DNA of 47,277 nucleotides from positions 1 through 47,277 of the forward strand of contig NZ_FOXC01000022.1 in NCBI RefSeq assembly GCF_900115605.1, in the 5' to 3' direction. This document shows, in pieces, positions 7,593-16,651 of the stretch (position 1 is its first letter; each line of letters starts with the position of its first letter). Source of the stretch: Halolactibacillus halophilus. Lineage in GTDB: Bacteria; Bacillota; Bacilli; Bacillales; Amphibacillaceae. The notes under the pieces are model-generated. The model was not told the origin of the DNA. It worked only from the letters and a program-made list of their open reading frames with translations, and did not search any database. Position numbers and translations under genes: made by a program.

Positions 7593-8786
7593 TTATTGAT
7601 TGTTCAATAAATGACCAAGTTTCGTACTTTTTGTTTTTAAGTAGTCTGCATTGTTTTCGTTCGCAGCAATTTCAATCGCTTGACGCTTATTAATATTAAT
7701 CCCATAACGCGTTAAACCCTCTAGCTTTCTCGGATTGTTCGTCATTAATGTGATTGTTTCAAGCCCTAAATCTTTTAAAATTTGCGCCGCAATAGAATAA
7801 TCACGTAGATCAGCACCAAAGCCTAATTGGTGATTAGCTTCAACCGTGTCATAACCTTGTTCTTGAAGCTCATAGGCTTTTAGTTTGTTAATCAGCCCAA
7901 TGCCGCGGCCTTCCTGACGCATGTAAATGACAGCACCTACACCACGCTCTTCGATTGTTTCAAGTGCTCGTTCAAGTTGTGGTCCGCAGTCACAGCGTTT
8001 TGAACCGAACACATCACCGGTGAGACATTCTGAATGAACCCGCACGAGTGGTGCTTCGTCTTTCGTTAAATCACCTTTAATGAGTGCGACATGTTCTTTA
8101 CCGGTGACTGTTTCAACATAGCCAACCATCTTAAAATCACCACGTAACGTTGGCAGCTGAATATTCGCTTCACGCGTCACGAGTCTATCATGTCTTTTTC
8201 GGTACTCGACCAGTTGTTCAATCGTAATCATCACCAGACTTTCTGCTTCTGCGAAGGCTTTTAATTCACTTGTGCGCATCATTTGCCCATCTTCTCGCAT
8301 AATTTCACAAATAACGCCAACGGGTTTTGCGCCTGCGAGTTTCGCTAAATCAATCGCTGCCTCGGTATGCCCTGGTCGCTTCACGACCCCATCGGGGTCG
8401 GCAATCAACGGAAATACATGACCGGGTCGTTTAAAATCAACTGGCGTACTACTTTCTTCTAATAAAGCAAGAATCGTTTGTGATCGTTCAAAAGCACTAA
8501 TGCCCGTATGAGTCCCAATATGATCAATACTAATAGAAAAATTTGTACCGTGGTCATCCGTATTTCTAGAGACCATCTCTGTAAGCAGTAGCCTGTCTGC
8601 GAGTGTTTTCTCAATCGGCGTACAAATCAGCCCTTTTCCTTTTGTCGCCATATAGTTAATCACTTCAGGTGTCGCATGTTCACCTAAAGCAATAAAGTCT
8701 CCTTCATTTTCCCGGTACTCATCATCAATCACAATAATGACTTCGCCACGCTTTAATGCCTCAAGTGCTTGTTCAATCGTATGCAT
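7593..8786 (-). CDS. ribBA: Bifunctional DHBP synthase / GTP cyclohydrolase II
   Basis: A 397-residue fusion. Residues 1-200 are the dihydroxybutanone phosphate synthase domain, with [11 protein letters not shown] near 21-31 and [16 protein letters not shown] near 137-152. The rest is GTP cyclohydrolase II, with the zinc-ligand cysteines in [17 protein letters not shown] and the RQEGRGIGL motif. It makes both precursors of the riboflavin pathway from ribulose 5-phosphate and GTP. It begins 12 bases after ribE and is controlled with it by the upstream FMN riboswitch. Confidence 0.95.
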   Translation of the reverse strand: MHTIEQALEALKRGEVIIVIDDEYRENEGDFIALGEHATPEVINYMATKGKGLICTPIEKTLADRLLLTEMVSRNTDDHGTNFSISIDHIGTHTGISAFERSQTILALLEESSTPVDFKRPGHVFPLIADPDGVVKRPGHTEAAIDLAKLAGAKPVGVICEIMREDGQMMRTSELKAFAEAESLVMITIEQLVEYRKRHDRLVTREANIQLPTLRGDFKMVGYVETVTGKEHVALIKGDLTKDEAPLVRVHSECLTGDVFGSKRCDCGPQLERALETIEERGVGAVIYMRQEGRGIGLINKLKAYELQEQGYDTVEANHQLGFGADLRDYSIAAQILKDLGLETITLMTNNPRKLEGLTRYGININKRQAIEIAANENNADYLKTKSTKLGHLLNNQ

Positions 8787-8798
8787 CTTGCTCCCTCC

Positions 8799-9449
8799 TT
8801 AATAAAACCCTAAATCTTTTAATTTTTCTTCCGTTACGCCTGACGATTGCTTCTCATGACTTTGATGCGTCAACAGACGTTCCATATATTTCATTAAGAC
8901 ATCATATTCAATATTCACCGTATCACCTGCTTCTTTCACCCCAAGAATGGTCGCTGCTTGCGTTTCTGGAATGAGTGATAAGGTAAAGCTAGTCTCATCC
9001 GCATGAAACACCGTGAGTGAGGTCCCGTCAACCGTAACAGAGCCTTTATCAGCAAGATACTTTGCCTTATCAGTTGGCACGGTAATTTTGACATATTTTG
9101 CAATTGTATCGCGCCACGTTTTTTCAATTGTCAACACGTGATCGACATGACCTGAAACAAAGTGACCCCCAAATCGACCGTTGGCGTGCATGGCGCGCTC
9201 TAGGTTGACTTCGGAACCCCTCGTTAAATCTTTTAAATTTGTAGCTTCGTAGGTTTCTGGCATCACATCAACTGAAAAGTGATAATCAGTAAAATGGGTA
9301 ACAGTTAAACATACCCCGTTCACACTAATGGAATCCCCAATATGCACATCACCGAGTATTTTTTCAGCACCGACGGTTAAAACAAGACTACGACCATTTT
9401 TTGTGATGGTTTGTAATGTACCTTTTTCTTCAACAATTCCGGTAAACAC
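8799..9449 (-). CDS. ribE: Riboflavin synthase
   Basis: A 216-residue protein with the two tandem lumazine-binding repeats of riboflavin synthase. It starts with the canonical MFTGIVEEKG; repeat one carries SVNGVCLTVT near 44-53 and repeat two carries TVDGTSLTVF near 140-149. The enzyme dismutates two lumazines to riboflavin and the ribityl-amino-uracil. It lies two bases after the ribD stop and 12 bases before ribBA. Confidence 0.95.
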   Translation of the reverse strand: MFTGIVEEKGTLQTITKNGRSLVLTVGAEKILGDVHIGDSISVNGVCLTVTHFTDYHFSVDVMPETYEATNLKDLTRGSEVNLERAMHANGRFGGHFVSGHVDHVLTIEKTWRDTIAKYVKITVPTDKAKYLADKGSVTVDGTSLTVFHADETSFTLSLIPETQAATILGVKEAGDTVNIEYDVLMKYMERLLTHQSHEKQSSGVTEEKLKDLGFY

Positions 9450-9451
9450 AA

Positions 9452-10537
9452 CTAATCCCCCACTTTCTTAGAGGCTTTAATAAAGAGATCTTCACCTATT
9501 CGTTCCACCTGTTTAAATGATAACGCGAAAGCATCGTTCATCCACTCTGGCGATTGACCACCAATCACTCCAAAGCTATCTTTACCCGTCAGTAACTTAG
9601 GCGCAATATAGACGTGACACTCATCAACAAAACCACTTTCAACAAAGCTCTTATGCACTGTCTCGCCACCTTCAACATAGACTGATTGAATATTCAACTT
9701 AGCTAAGCGCATAAGTAATTCAGGAATCTCTACTCGTTGACTTGATAGCTGAATGACACTGACTGTAGGGTGCTTATCAGTAAATAAATCGGTGTTTGCT
9801 TCTTTCCCGCACACAACATACGTTTTATGTTCATCATGAAACAACGCGAGATGATCCGGTAAATCTAAATCATTTGCTAGCACAATCCGAATCGGATTTT
9901 TACCGTATTCCGGTTGCCGTACGGTGAGACTTGGATTATCTTTTACCGCTGTCCCTTTACCAATCAAAATCGCATCATGTTTCGCCCGGTGATGGTGTAC
10001 ATGCTCTCGAGCAGCTTCTCCTGTCACCCAGCGGCTATCACCCGTTTTAGTAGCTGTTTTTCCATCAAGTGTCATCGCAGCTTTTAACGTCACTAACGGA
10101 CGCTGTTCTTTCATAAAGTGAAAAAAGATCTTATTTAAAGCAATCGCTTCTTCTTTCATTAAGCCGACATCAACCGAGAGTCCCGCATCTTTTAACCAGT
10201 TAATCCCGCGACCACTCACGAGTGGATTCGGGTCTTCAGTTGCAATCACGACACGTGATACACCTGCTTCAATTAGTAACCGGCTACACGGCGGTGTTTT
10301 ACCGGTATGTGAACAAGGTTCAAGTGTGACATACGCTGTAGCCCCGTTTGCTTTTTCACCCGCTTGCTGAATCGCCAATACTTCCGCATGACCTTCACCA
10401 GGAACTAAGTGACTTCCGAGTCCAACAATCACGCCATCGCGCACAAGTACACAACCGACTGAAGGGTTTGGTGACGTTTGACCAATGGTTCCTTTGGCTA
10501 ATTCAACTGCTAGTGCCATGTAATCTTGATCTTTCAT
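9452..10537 (-). CDS. ribD: Bifunctional riboflavin deaminase/reductase
   Basis: A 361-residue enzyme. The N-terminal deaminase has the zinc site HAEV at about 50 and PCSHTGKTPPC at about 74-84. The C-terminal reductase begins near residue 145 (TLKAAMTLDGKTAT) and contains SRWVTGEAAR and VYVEGGETVH. It performs the second and third steps of the GTP branch of riboflavin synthesis. First gene of the rib operon, about 180 bases downstream of the FMN riboswitch, with its expression-platform terminator in between. Confidence 0.95.
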   Translation of the reverse strand: MKDQDYMALAVELAKGTIGQTSPNPSVGCVLVRDGVIVGLGSHLVPGEGHAEVLAIQQAGEKANGATAYVTLEPCSHTGKTPPCSRLLIEAGVSRVVIATEDPNPLVSGRGINWLKDAGLSVDVGLMKEEAIALNKIFFHFMKEQRPLVTLKAAMTLDGKTATKTGDSRWVTGEAAREHVHHHRAKHDAILIGKGTAVKDNPSLTVRQPEYGKNPIRIVLANDLDLPDHLALFHDEHKTYVVCGKEANTDLFTDKHPTVSVIQLSSQRVEIPELLMRLAKLNIQSVYVEGGETVHKSFVESGFVDECHVYIAPKLLTGKDSFGVIGGQSPEWMNDAFALSFKQVERIGEDLFIKASKKVGD

Positions 10538-10604
10538 ACTTTCACTCCTCTCTTATTTTTTGTAACCCTTATTATTTCAAATACAAATAGATCTTTTTTT
10601 CGGT

Positions 10605-10638
10605 CAAAAACACCCCAAATCAAAAGACTTGGGGTGTT
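10605..10638 (-). terminator. Riboswitch-controlled terminator before ribD
   Basis: On the minus strand AACACCCCAA-type arms (10629-10638 and 10609-10618) enclose a ten-base loop and are followed by a short T-run. Placed between the FMN aptamer and ribD, it is the likely off-state terminator of the riboswitch. Confidence 0.75.
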
Positions 10639-10720
10639 TACATTAAAGAAATGATCAACAAATAAACAGTCCTCGCCCGCTTTTAGACAGACGTATTTTT
10701 GCACATTGTCATTTCTTGTT

Positions 10721-10870
10721 TAATCTTTTTCCCATCCAGACTTTCACTGTCGGCTTTGGAATCCCACCAAATCCACCTTCACAACCATTAATTGATCCGG
10801 GTCACGGACTTAAGGTTTGTCGTTCGCCTCTTACCGTCGGTCGGGAGTTACACCCTGCCCCAAAAGATTA
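10721..10870 (-). ncRNA. FMN riboswitch (RFN element)
   Basis: The minus strand carries the conserved RFN core: GGGGCAGGGTG, the CCGACCGACGGTAA block, CCGACAGT and AGTCTGGATGGGA, closed by a P1 stem of TAATCTTTT with AAAAAGATTA. It binds flavin mononucleotide and turns off the riboflavin genes, here through the hairpin at 10605-10638. Confidence 0.95.
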
Positions 10871-10950
10871 CTATTCGATTGCTCACATTCTAACATACTT
10901 TTTTATTGGATGCATGACATTTGCTTTTACCAAAAGAAAAATAACGGTCG

Positions 10951-11868
10951 CTAAGCTTCTTCCCCAATGATTCTTACTTCTCGTTCTAATGTGACACCGA
11001 AGCTGTCTTTCACTGTCTGTTGAACCATTTCAATTACCGAAATATAATCACTGGCTGTCGCATGATCCTTATTGACAATAAAACCTGCATGCTTCGTTGA
11101 CACTTCCGCCCCACCAATCCCTTTACCTTGCAAACCGCTATCTTGGATCAATTTACCAGCAAAGTGACCAGGTGGCCGTTTAAAGACACTGCCACATGAT
11201 GGATACTCTAACGGTTGTTTCGATTCGCGTCTTTGCGTTAAGTCATCCATTATCGCCTTAATTTCTTGTCGGTCTTTCTGTTCGAGTGCAAAACGCGCCT
11301 CTAATACAATCCAATTATTCTCACCGACATTGCTCGTCCGGTAACCAAGAGCCAGATCAGATGCCTTCACATCAAGCACTTCTCCCACTTTGGTCATCAC
11401 AGTGACTGAAGCCAAACAATCTTTCACTTCACCACCATAAGCGCCTGCATTCATAAACACCGCACCACCGACAGTCCCTGGAATGCCACAAGCAAATTCA
11501 AGTCCTGAAAGTGAGGCCTTAAGAGCATAATAAGACGTATCAATAATCGTTGCCCCGCCTCCAGCAATCACGACATCACCTTCAACTGTGATAGTATTTA
11601 AGTGAGACAAACTCATCACTATCCCGCGGATCCCACCGTCTCGAATAATGAGGTTCGACCCATTTCCAAGTAACGTGAGCGGGAGCTGGTACTCTCTACT
11701 AGCTTGGACGACTGCTTGTACTTCCTCAATCGACTTAGGAAAAGCAAAGACATCTGCCGGCCCACCTAACTTGGTATATAAGTATTGTCCCATTGGTTCA
11801 TTAAAATGTAATTCTACACTAGGTAAATCATTGATCATTTTATTTATTATTTCTTCAGCTAATCGCAT
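10951..11868 (-). CDS. murB: UDP-N-acetylenolpyruvoylglucosamine reductase
   Basis: A 305-residue FAD enzyme of peptidoglycan precursor synthesis that reduces UDP-GlcNAc-enolpyruvate to UDP-MurNAc with NADPH. YTKLGGPADVFAFP and GNGSNLIIRDGGIRG form the FAD-binding part. GYRTSN and SCGSVFKRP, with the proton-donating serine, mark the catalytic half, and a conserved Glu lies near the C-terminus (LEREVRIIG). I chose ATG 11868 because AAAGGA sits eight bases before it; the ATG three codons upstream overlaps that site. The gene is monocistronic and precedes the riboflavin riboswitch on the same strand, with no clear terminator in between. Confidence 0.93.
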   Translation of the reverse strand: MRLAEEIINKMINDLPSVELHFNEPMGQYLYTKLGGPADVFAFPKSIEEVQAVVQASREYQLPLTLLGNGSNLIIRDGGIRGIVMSLSHLNTITVEGDVVIAGGGATIIDTSYYALKASLSGLEFACGIPGTVGGAVFMNAGAYGGEVKDCLASVTVMTKVGEVLDVKASDLALGYRTSNVGENNWIVLEARFALEQKDRQEIKAIMDDLTQRRESKQPLEYPSCGSVFKRPPGHFAGKLIQDSGLQGKGIGGAEVSTKHAGFIVNKDHATASDYISVIEMVQQTVKDSFGVTLEREVRIIGEEA

Positions 11869-12031
11869 ACTCTTCATCCTTTATCTCAACATTCTTCACC
11901 TATTATAACAGAAACAACTTGACTATAATATTAAATCCATTGCCTATACACTAATATAACTCTTACAATATATGAGGCAAATATCTATCTTTTTATTTTT
12001 TCTGTTTTATCACCTTTACAAAGCTATTTCA

Positions 12032-12060
12032 TTGACGTTTCTGCTTGCTTGGCGTAGCAT
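12032..12060 (+). promoter_or_regulatory. Candidate promoter of the LLM monooxygenase gene
   Basis: TTGACG (12032-12037), a 17-base spacer and TAGCAT (12055-12060) precede an AGAGGAGAGAG ribosome binding site and the ATG at 12098. The -10 is a moderate match. Confidence 0.45.
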
Positions 12061-12097
12061 CCATACTATACCTAACATATAAAGAGGAGAGAGTGTC

Positions 12098-13093
12098 ATG
12101 ACACATTCAAATAAAACATTTACACACGTCCCATTATCCATTCTTGATTTATCACCGTTAAACGACCAAGAAACACCTCGCGTTGCCTTACAACATTCTG
12201 TCGAACTTGCTCAACACGCAGAAGATTGGGGTTATTATCGTTACTGGGTAGCAGAACACCATAATGCCGCCTCTAGTGCGAGTGTCTCTCCGCCACTCCT
12301 TATTAATCAAATTGCTAATCATACCGACACGATTCGGCTCGGTTCTGGTGGGATGATGTTACCAAACCACTCCCCACTTGTTGTTGCGGAACAATTTGGT
12401 CTCTTAAGTGCTCTACACCCCAATCGGATTGATTTAGGACTTGGACGCGCTCCAGGAACAGATCAACTAACCGCAAGAGCTTTGCGCCGGGGCGATGTTC
12501 ACGCTTTCCCTGAACACATCCGTGAGATTCAGCATTATTTTAACGGCTCTCCTAAAAATCAGGTAAGGGCAGTGACAGCTGAGAACCAACACGTGCCGAT
12601 CTTCTTATTAGGCTCGAGTACCTTCAGTGCCAAGCTTGCTGCTGAGATGGGGCTTGCCTATGCTTTTGCTGGTCATTTTTCACCAGGCGAGGCAAAGACA
12701 GCCCTTACGCTTTACCGCGATCACTTTAAGCCATCCGAACACTTATCAGAACCTTACACAATCTTAGCACTCAATGTCATTGCTGGTGAAACCGATGAAG
12801 AAGCGCAACTTTTATTTAGTTCAATGGAACAACTCTTTCTTAATATGATTCGGTCGAAGTCTTTACCAATTCAACCACCGCGCGATTTAACAGACGAGGT
12901 GTCACCGCACGAACAAGCAGCCATCAGGCGTTCTCTCGATGGTAGTATTATTGGTTCACTTTCAACTGTTAAAACAGAACTTGCTTCACGCATTGAGGAC
13001 TTACCCATTGATGAGGTAATGGCAACATCGTTATTATACGATCAAACCGACCGATTAAACTCTTATCAAAGACTAAGTACGCTATTAAGCTAA
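12098..13093 (+). CDS. LLM-class flavin-dependent oxidoreductase (luciferase-like)
   Basis: A 331-residue TIM-barrel flavoprotein of the bacterial-luciferase-like (LLM, MsnO8-type) family. Diagnostic strings are PLSILDLSPL near the N-terminus, YRYWVAEHHN at about 47-56, the RLGSGGMMLPNHSP flavin-site segment near 95-108 and RIDLGLGRAPGTD near 122-134. Family members use reduced FMN to oxidise various substrates or serve as reductases; the substrate cannot be read from the sequence. It is flanked by its own promoter and an unrelated methyltransferase gene, so the neighbourhood does not help. Confidence 0.88.
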   Translation: MTHSNKTFTHVPLSILDLSPLNDQETPRVALQHSVELAQHAEDWGYYRYWVAEHHNAASSASVSPPLLINQIANHTDTIRLGSGGMMLPNHSPLVVAEQFGLLSALHPNRIDLGLGRAPGTDQLTARALRRGDVHAFPEHIREIQHYFNGSPKNQVRAVTAENQHVPIFLLGSSTFSAKLAAEMGLAYAFAGHFSPGEAKTALTLYRDHFKPSEHLSEPYTILALNVIAGETDEEAQLLFSSMEQLFLNMIRSKSLPIQPPRDLTDEVSPHEQAAIRRSLDGSIIGSLSTVKTELASRIEDLPIDEVMATSLLYDQTDRLNSYQRLSTLLS

Positions 13094-13216
13094 CCATATT
13101 TTTAACAAGCTGCTAATCCGCTACTTTGTTGATACAACCTTATTCATTACTTTAAAGCATATGTAAAATACGGTATACTTTTGTAGGACAAAATCTTAAA
13201 AAAGCGGTGACATACT

Positions 13217-13843
13217 ATGTTAGAAGATACGGGAGAGCGCGTGATCCCAGAAGAAATGTTGATTACTAATGAATTATTAATTGAACACGTTGCACGGTAT
13301 CACTTTGCCTTACCTTTTATTAAAAAAGGACGGGTACTCGATATGGCGTCAGGCTCTGGCTTTGGTACCCATATTATTGCGAAAAAGAAAAAGAAAGTCA
13401 TTGATGAAGTGATTGGTCTTGATATTGATGACCAGGCAATAGCTTATGCTAAAAAAAACTATTATCATCCGAAGTCGTCGTTTCACCAAGCTGACTTAGC
13501 GGAAGAATGTTTAGTTGATACATGGGGACAATTTGATGTAATTACAAGTTTTGAGACCTTTGAACATATTGAAGCAGAAACAAACTTTTTAACTAACGCT
13601 TATGACTTATTAAAACCTGGTGGTGTATTAATCATGTCGACACCGTTTGGCGCCGGGCGAGGAGAACCTTGTGGTTCGCCTTTTCATGTGCATCAAATTA
13701 CACCAGATGAATTTAAGGCGCTGTTTAGCGACAAACAAGTCACTTCTATTGACTATTACTTACAAAAAGGTGCCTTGATTCAAAAAGAATCAGACCCTGT
13801 CCTTGATTATTATCCCCTTGGCATACTCGTCTTAACAAAATAA
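13217..13843 (+). CDS. Class I SAM-dependent methyltransferase
   Basis: A 208-residue methyltransferase. Motif I (VLDMASGSGFGT) is at about residues 40-51, followed by VIGLDID near 70-76 with the acidic ribose-binding residue. DVITSFETFEHIE forms the motif IV region and LLKPGGVLIMSTP the post-motif strand. The N-terminal GERVIPEE is common in methyltransferases acting on sugars or lipids, but the substrate is unknown. Spacing is 123 bases after the LLM gene, with a candidate TATACT at about 13176. It ends at a hairpin terminator. Confidence 0.82.
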   Translation: MLEDTGERVIPEEMLITNELLIEHVARYHFALPFIKKGRVLDMASGSGFGTHIIAKKKKKVIDEVIGLDIDDQAIAYAKKNYYHPKSSFHQADLAEECLVDTWGQFDVITSFETFEHIEAETNFLTNAYDLLKPGGVLIMSTPFGAGRGEPCGSPFHVHQITPDEFKALFSDKQVTSIDYYLQKGALIQKESDPVLDYYPLGILVLTK

Positions 13844-13856
13844 TACGATCAATCTC

Positions 13857-13893
13857 AAGCGTCCGACTGACTCTCTCAGCCGGACGCTTATTT
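13857..13893 (+). terminator. Terminator after the methyltransferase gene
   Basis: AAGCGTCCG and CGGACGCTT arms with an inner CTGA/TCAG pairing enclose a short loop and are followed by a T-rich tract. Confidence 0.75.
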
Positions 13894-13919
13894 CGTATCG
13901 ATACAGTTAGAGATAAAAT

Positions 13920-13949
13920 TTTACATAAACCATACATTTAATTTATACT
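13920..13949 (+). promoter_or_regulatory. Candidate promoter of the chemoreceptor gene
   Basis: TTTACA (13920-13925) and TATACT (13944-13949) are 18 bases apart, about 50 bases before ATG 14001. A sigma-D site, common for chemotaxis genes, was not seen. Confidence 0.5.
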
Positions 13950-14000
13950 CACTTCACATCTATCCACTAAAATACCTATAAGAGAAGTAGGGGGGATCGC

Positions 14001-15668
14001 ATGTTTAAAAGAGAGAAGTTAACAATGGGACAACAGCTAACAATGATGATGCTCATTATTTTATCAATCACTACCATTGTGGTAGGAACAGTCAACTATA
14101 CGATGAGTAAAGACGAACTCTTAAGCACAACAAAAAACCGTCTCGCTCGTGAGACAGATATGATTAAAGATATTGCGGCAAACTTAGATTTTGTGTATGT
14201 TAGTGATTACGACTATTTTTATTCACAACTCGAGCGCACGATTGATGAACAAAAACAAACACTAACAAAAGATGGTTTAACCTCTTTTTATTACCGTCTA
14301 GCTGATGGGAACTTTACGCCATTTAAAACAAGTCAAGATCAAAACCTTACACCATCAGATGCTGTCATTACAACTATTACAGAACAAGAGGACGGGGTGT
14401 TTGAACAAACCATTAATGGCAAAGCGTATTTAATTGCCAAGCGCTATTTACCAGAAATCGAGGCCAATTATTTACTGCTTGTACCTGAAACAAGTTACCT
14501 TGCCCCGATTGTGACGATGCGGACGACAACAGTGATCATTAGCGTGGCCGGGATGATTTTAGGTAGCGTCCTAACTGTCTTATTCGTTCAAAATATTACA
14601 AAACCACTCAAGCAACTAAAAGCAGGGATGGAACGGATTCACACCGGAGATTTTAGCCCGCTTATTTTAAAGAAAATATATACACCAGAAATTAAAAGTT
14701 TAACGGAGAGTTACAACTTTATGGTTGATGAACTCGACACGATTTTTTCTCAGCTTAAACAATCGATTAACGATTTAACTAAAAGTGGCCAGCACTTAGA
14801 AAAAGAATCCGATCAGATGATTGACCGTTCACACACACTAACAGAAACAACCCGGGCAGTGGAAAAAAGTGCAGAGGTGACAAGAACTCATACGGAAAGG
14901 ACTCAAACAATCGTCACCGCTGCAACGACTAGCTTACAACTTTCTAAAGATCATTTAAGTGAGACACTCCATTTCACAGAATCAATGAATACGGCCTCTT
15001 CAACAGGTAAAAAAGAATTGGATGACTTAATCGAACAACTCGCCACGTTTAAAACAGAGCTTACTTCGATGCAGCAAGAGCTACATGAGGTACTCGGACA
15101 AGTCAACCATACATATAACTTAACCGGGGCTATTCAAATAATCTCTGACCAGACAAAGTTACTAGCATTAAATGCTTCAATCGAAGCGAGCCGGGCTGGT
15201 AAAGAAGGACAAGGCTTTATGGTTGTTGCCAGAGAAGTGAGTAAACTTGCTGAAGAAACAAAAGCGATTACCGTTAATATGTTTGATCACATGACTAAAA
15301 CGAAACAGATGACCACGTCAGCTGTCTCAACGAGTGATTTACTCGTAGAACATCATTTAGGGCATGTTGAGACAATGAAACAGACAACGGATGCCTTTGA
15401 TAGTTTACTAGACACGATCAAGGAGCAAACAGCGTCTATTCACGTCATTGAGCAGGATGTGTCTGCGTTATTTGAACGGTTTAATGAACTGACCAATGTC
15501 TCAAGAAAACTTGATCAAATCGCCGAAGACAATCATCAACATACCGCCGGTATGTCCCAGCTCGCGATTAGTCATAAAGAAGAAACAGCAATGGTTCATA
15601 AGGAAGGGGCAAATATCTTAAGTTTTGCGACAGCTTTGCAGTCATTGATTGATAGTTTTAAAAGCTAA
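14001..15668 (+). CDS. Methyl-accepting chemotaxis-like receptor
   Basis: A 555-residue membrane receptor. TM1 is at about 11-32, an extracytoplasmic sensor region at 33-170, TM2 at about 172-197, a HAMP domain at about 198-250 and a long coiled-coil signalling domain to the end. The hairpin tip (about 377-418, [18 protein letters not shown]) follows the chemoreceptor consensus but is diverged: QTN is QTK and the usual AAIEAARAGE reads [10 protein letters not shown]. The ribosome binding site is AGGGGGG. No che or flagellar genes are in the window, so it is an orphan. It may signal to distant Che proteins or act in another output. Confidence 0.85.
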   Translation: MFKREKLTMGQQLTMMMLIILSITTIVVGTVNYTMSKDELLSTTKNRLARETDMIKDIAANLDFVYVSDYDYFYSQLERTIDEQKQTLTKDGLTSFYYRLADGNFTPFKTSQDQNLTPSDAVITTITEQEDGVFEQTINGKAYLIAKRYLPEIEANYLLLVPETSYLAPIVTMRTTTVIISVAGMILGSVLTVLFVQNITKPLKQLKAGMERIHTGDFSPLILKKIYTPEIKSLTESYNFMVDELDTIFSQLKQSINDLTKSGQHLEKESDQMIDRSHTLTETTRAVEKSAEVTRTHTERTQTIVTAATTSLQLSKDHLSETLHFTESMNTASSTGKKELDDLIEQLATFKTELTSMQQELHEVLGQVNHTYNLTGAIQIISDQTKLLALNASIEASRAGKEGQGFMVVAREVSKLAEETKAITVNMFDHMTKTKQMTTSAVSTSDLLVEHHLGHVETMKQTTDAFDSLLDTIKEQTASIHVIEQDVSALFERFNELTNVSRKLDQIAEDNHQHTAGMSQLAISHKEETAMVHKEGANILSFATALQSLIDSFKS

Positions 15669-15692
15669 AAAAAGCACCCGCGGGTGCTTTTT
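15669..15692. terminator. Bidirectional terminator between the receptor gene and argF
   Basis: AGCACCCG (15673-15680) and CGGGTGCT (15681-15688) form a perfect inverted repeat flanked by A and T runs, serving the convergent receptor and argF genes. Confidence 0.8.
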
Positions 15693-15706
15693 ATCTTCTT
15701 CGTATA

Positions 15707-16651
15707 TTAATCGGCCATTAACGCTACCATCAAGGCTTTTTGCGCATGGAGGCGATTTTCTGCTTCTTGGAAAATAACAGAATGTTTCCCATCAATCACG
15801 TCTGCCGTCACTTCTTCACCACGGTGAGCTGGCAGACAGTGTAAGAATAGATAATCATCTTTTGCAAAAGACACGAGGTCCTCATTCACTTGATAATCTT
15901 TAAATAAAGCTTCACGCTTAAGTTGTTCACTTTCTTGTCCCATTGAAGCCCAAACATCTGTGTAAACAATGTCGCTACCGATCATTGCTTCTTTTGGATC
16001 CGTTGTAATCGTAATACTCACGCCTTGTTCTTTTGCGATCACTTTAGCGCGTTCGACAATAGCTTCATTTGGTAAGTAACCTTCAGGGGCTGCTGTCTTA
16101 AAATTTATCCCCATTTTGACTGCGCCAATCATCAGTGAGTGAGCCATATTATTTCCATCACCAATATAAGTCAGCGTCAAACCTTCTAATTGACCTTTCA
16201 CTTCTTCAATCGTTTGTAAGTCCGCAAGGACTTGGCACGGATGATAGTCATCTGTCAGTCCATTAATAACTGGAATCGCACCATAATGTGCGAGCGCTTC
16301 GACATCCTCTTGTTTAAAAGTCCGAATCATGATGCCATCTAAGTATCCGGATAGCACTTGCGCTGTATCACTAATCGGTTCGCCGCGTCCTAGCTGTAAG
16401 TCCTTTGAACTTAGAAATAAGCCGGTACCCCCGAGTTGATAAATCCCGGTTTCAAATGAGACGCGCGTCCGTGTCGATGACTTCTCAAAAATCATCCCGA
16501 GTACTTTGCCCTTTAGCGGGTGATACACTTCCCTATTTTTTTGTTTTTGCTTAATCTCTTTAGCAAGATCTAACAGATAACGCAATTCTTCCGTTGTATA
16601 ATCAAATAACGTGAGGCAACTTCTACCCTTCAATTGGTCCTTCACACTCAT
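15707..16651 (-). CDS. argF: Ornithine carbamoyltransferase
   Basis: A 314-residue enzyme that makes citrulline from ornithine and carbamoyl phosphate. The carbamoyl phosphate loop SSTRTRVSFETG is at about 58-69, HPCQ is in the middle, and the ornithine/catalytic motif HCLPAHRGEEV is near 275. The start overlaps the carB stop by four bases, so it is the last gene of carA-carB-argF. Together with argG and argH nearby this places it in arginine synthesis, not in the catabolic deiminase pathway, whose other genes are absent here. Confidence 0.93.
   Translation of the reverse strand: MSVKDQLKGRSCLTLFDYTTEELRYLLDLAKEIKQKQKNREVYHPLKGKVLGMIFEKSSTRTRVSFETGIYQLGGTGLFLSSKDLQLGRGEPISDTAQVLSGYLDGIMIRTFKQEDVEALAHYGAIPVINGLTDDYHPCQVLADLQTIEEVKGQLEGLTLTYIGDGNNMAHSLMIGAVKMGINFKTAAPEGYLPNEAIVERAKVIAKEQGVSITITTDPKEAMIGSDIVYTDVWASMGQESEQLKREALFKDYQVNEDLVSFAKDDYLFLHCLPAHRGEEVTADVIDGKHSVIFQEAENRLHAQKALMVALMAD

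Noticed and set aside
10716-10970. 84-codon plus-strand frame
   Set aside because: It is antisense to the FMN riboswitch, whose conserved core explains the sequence.
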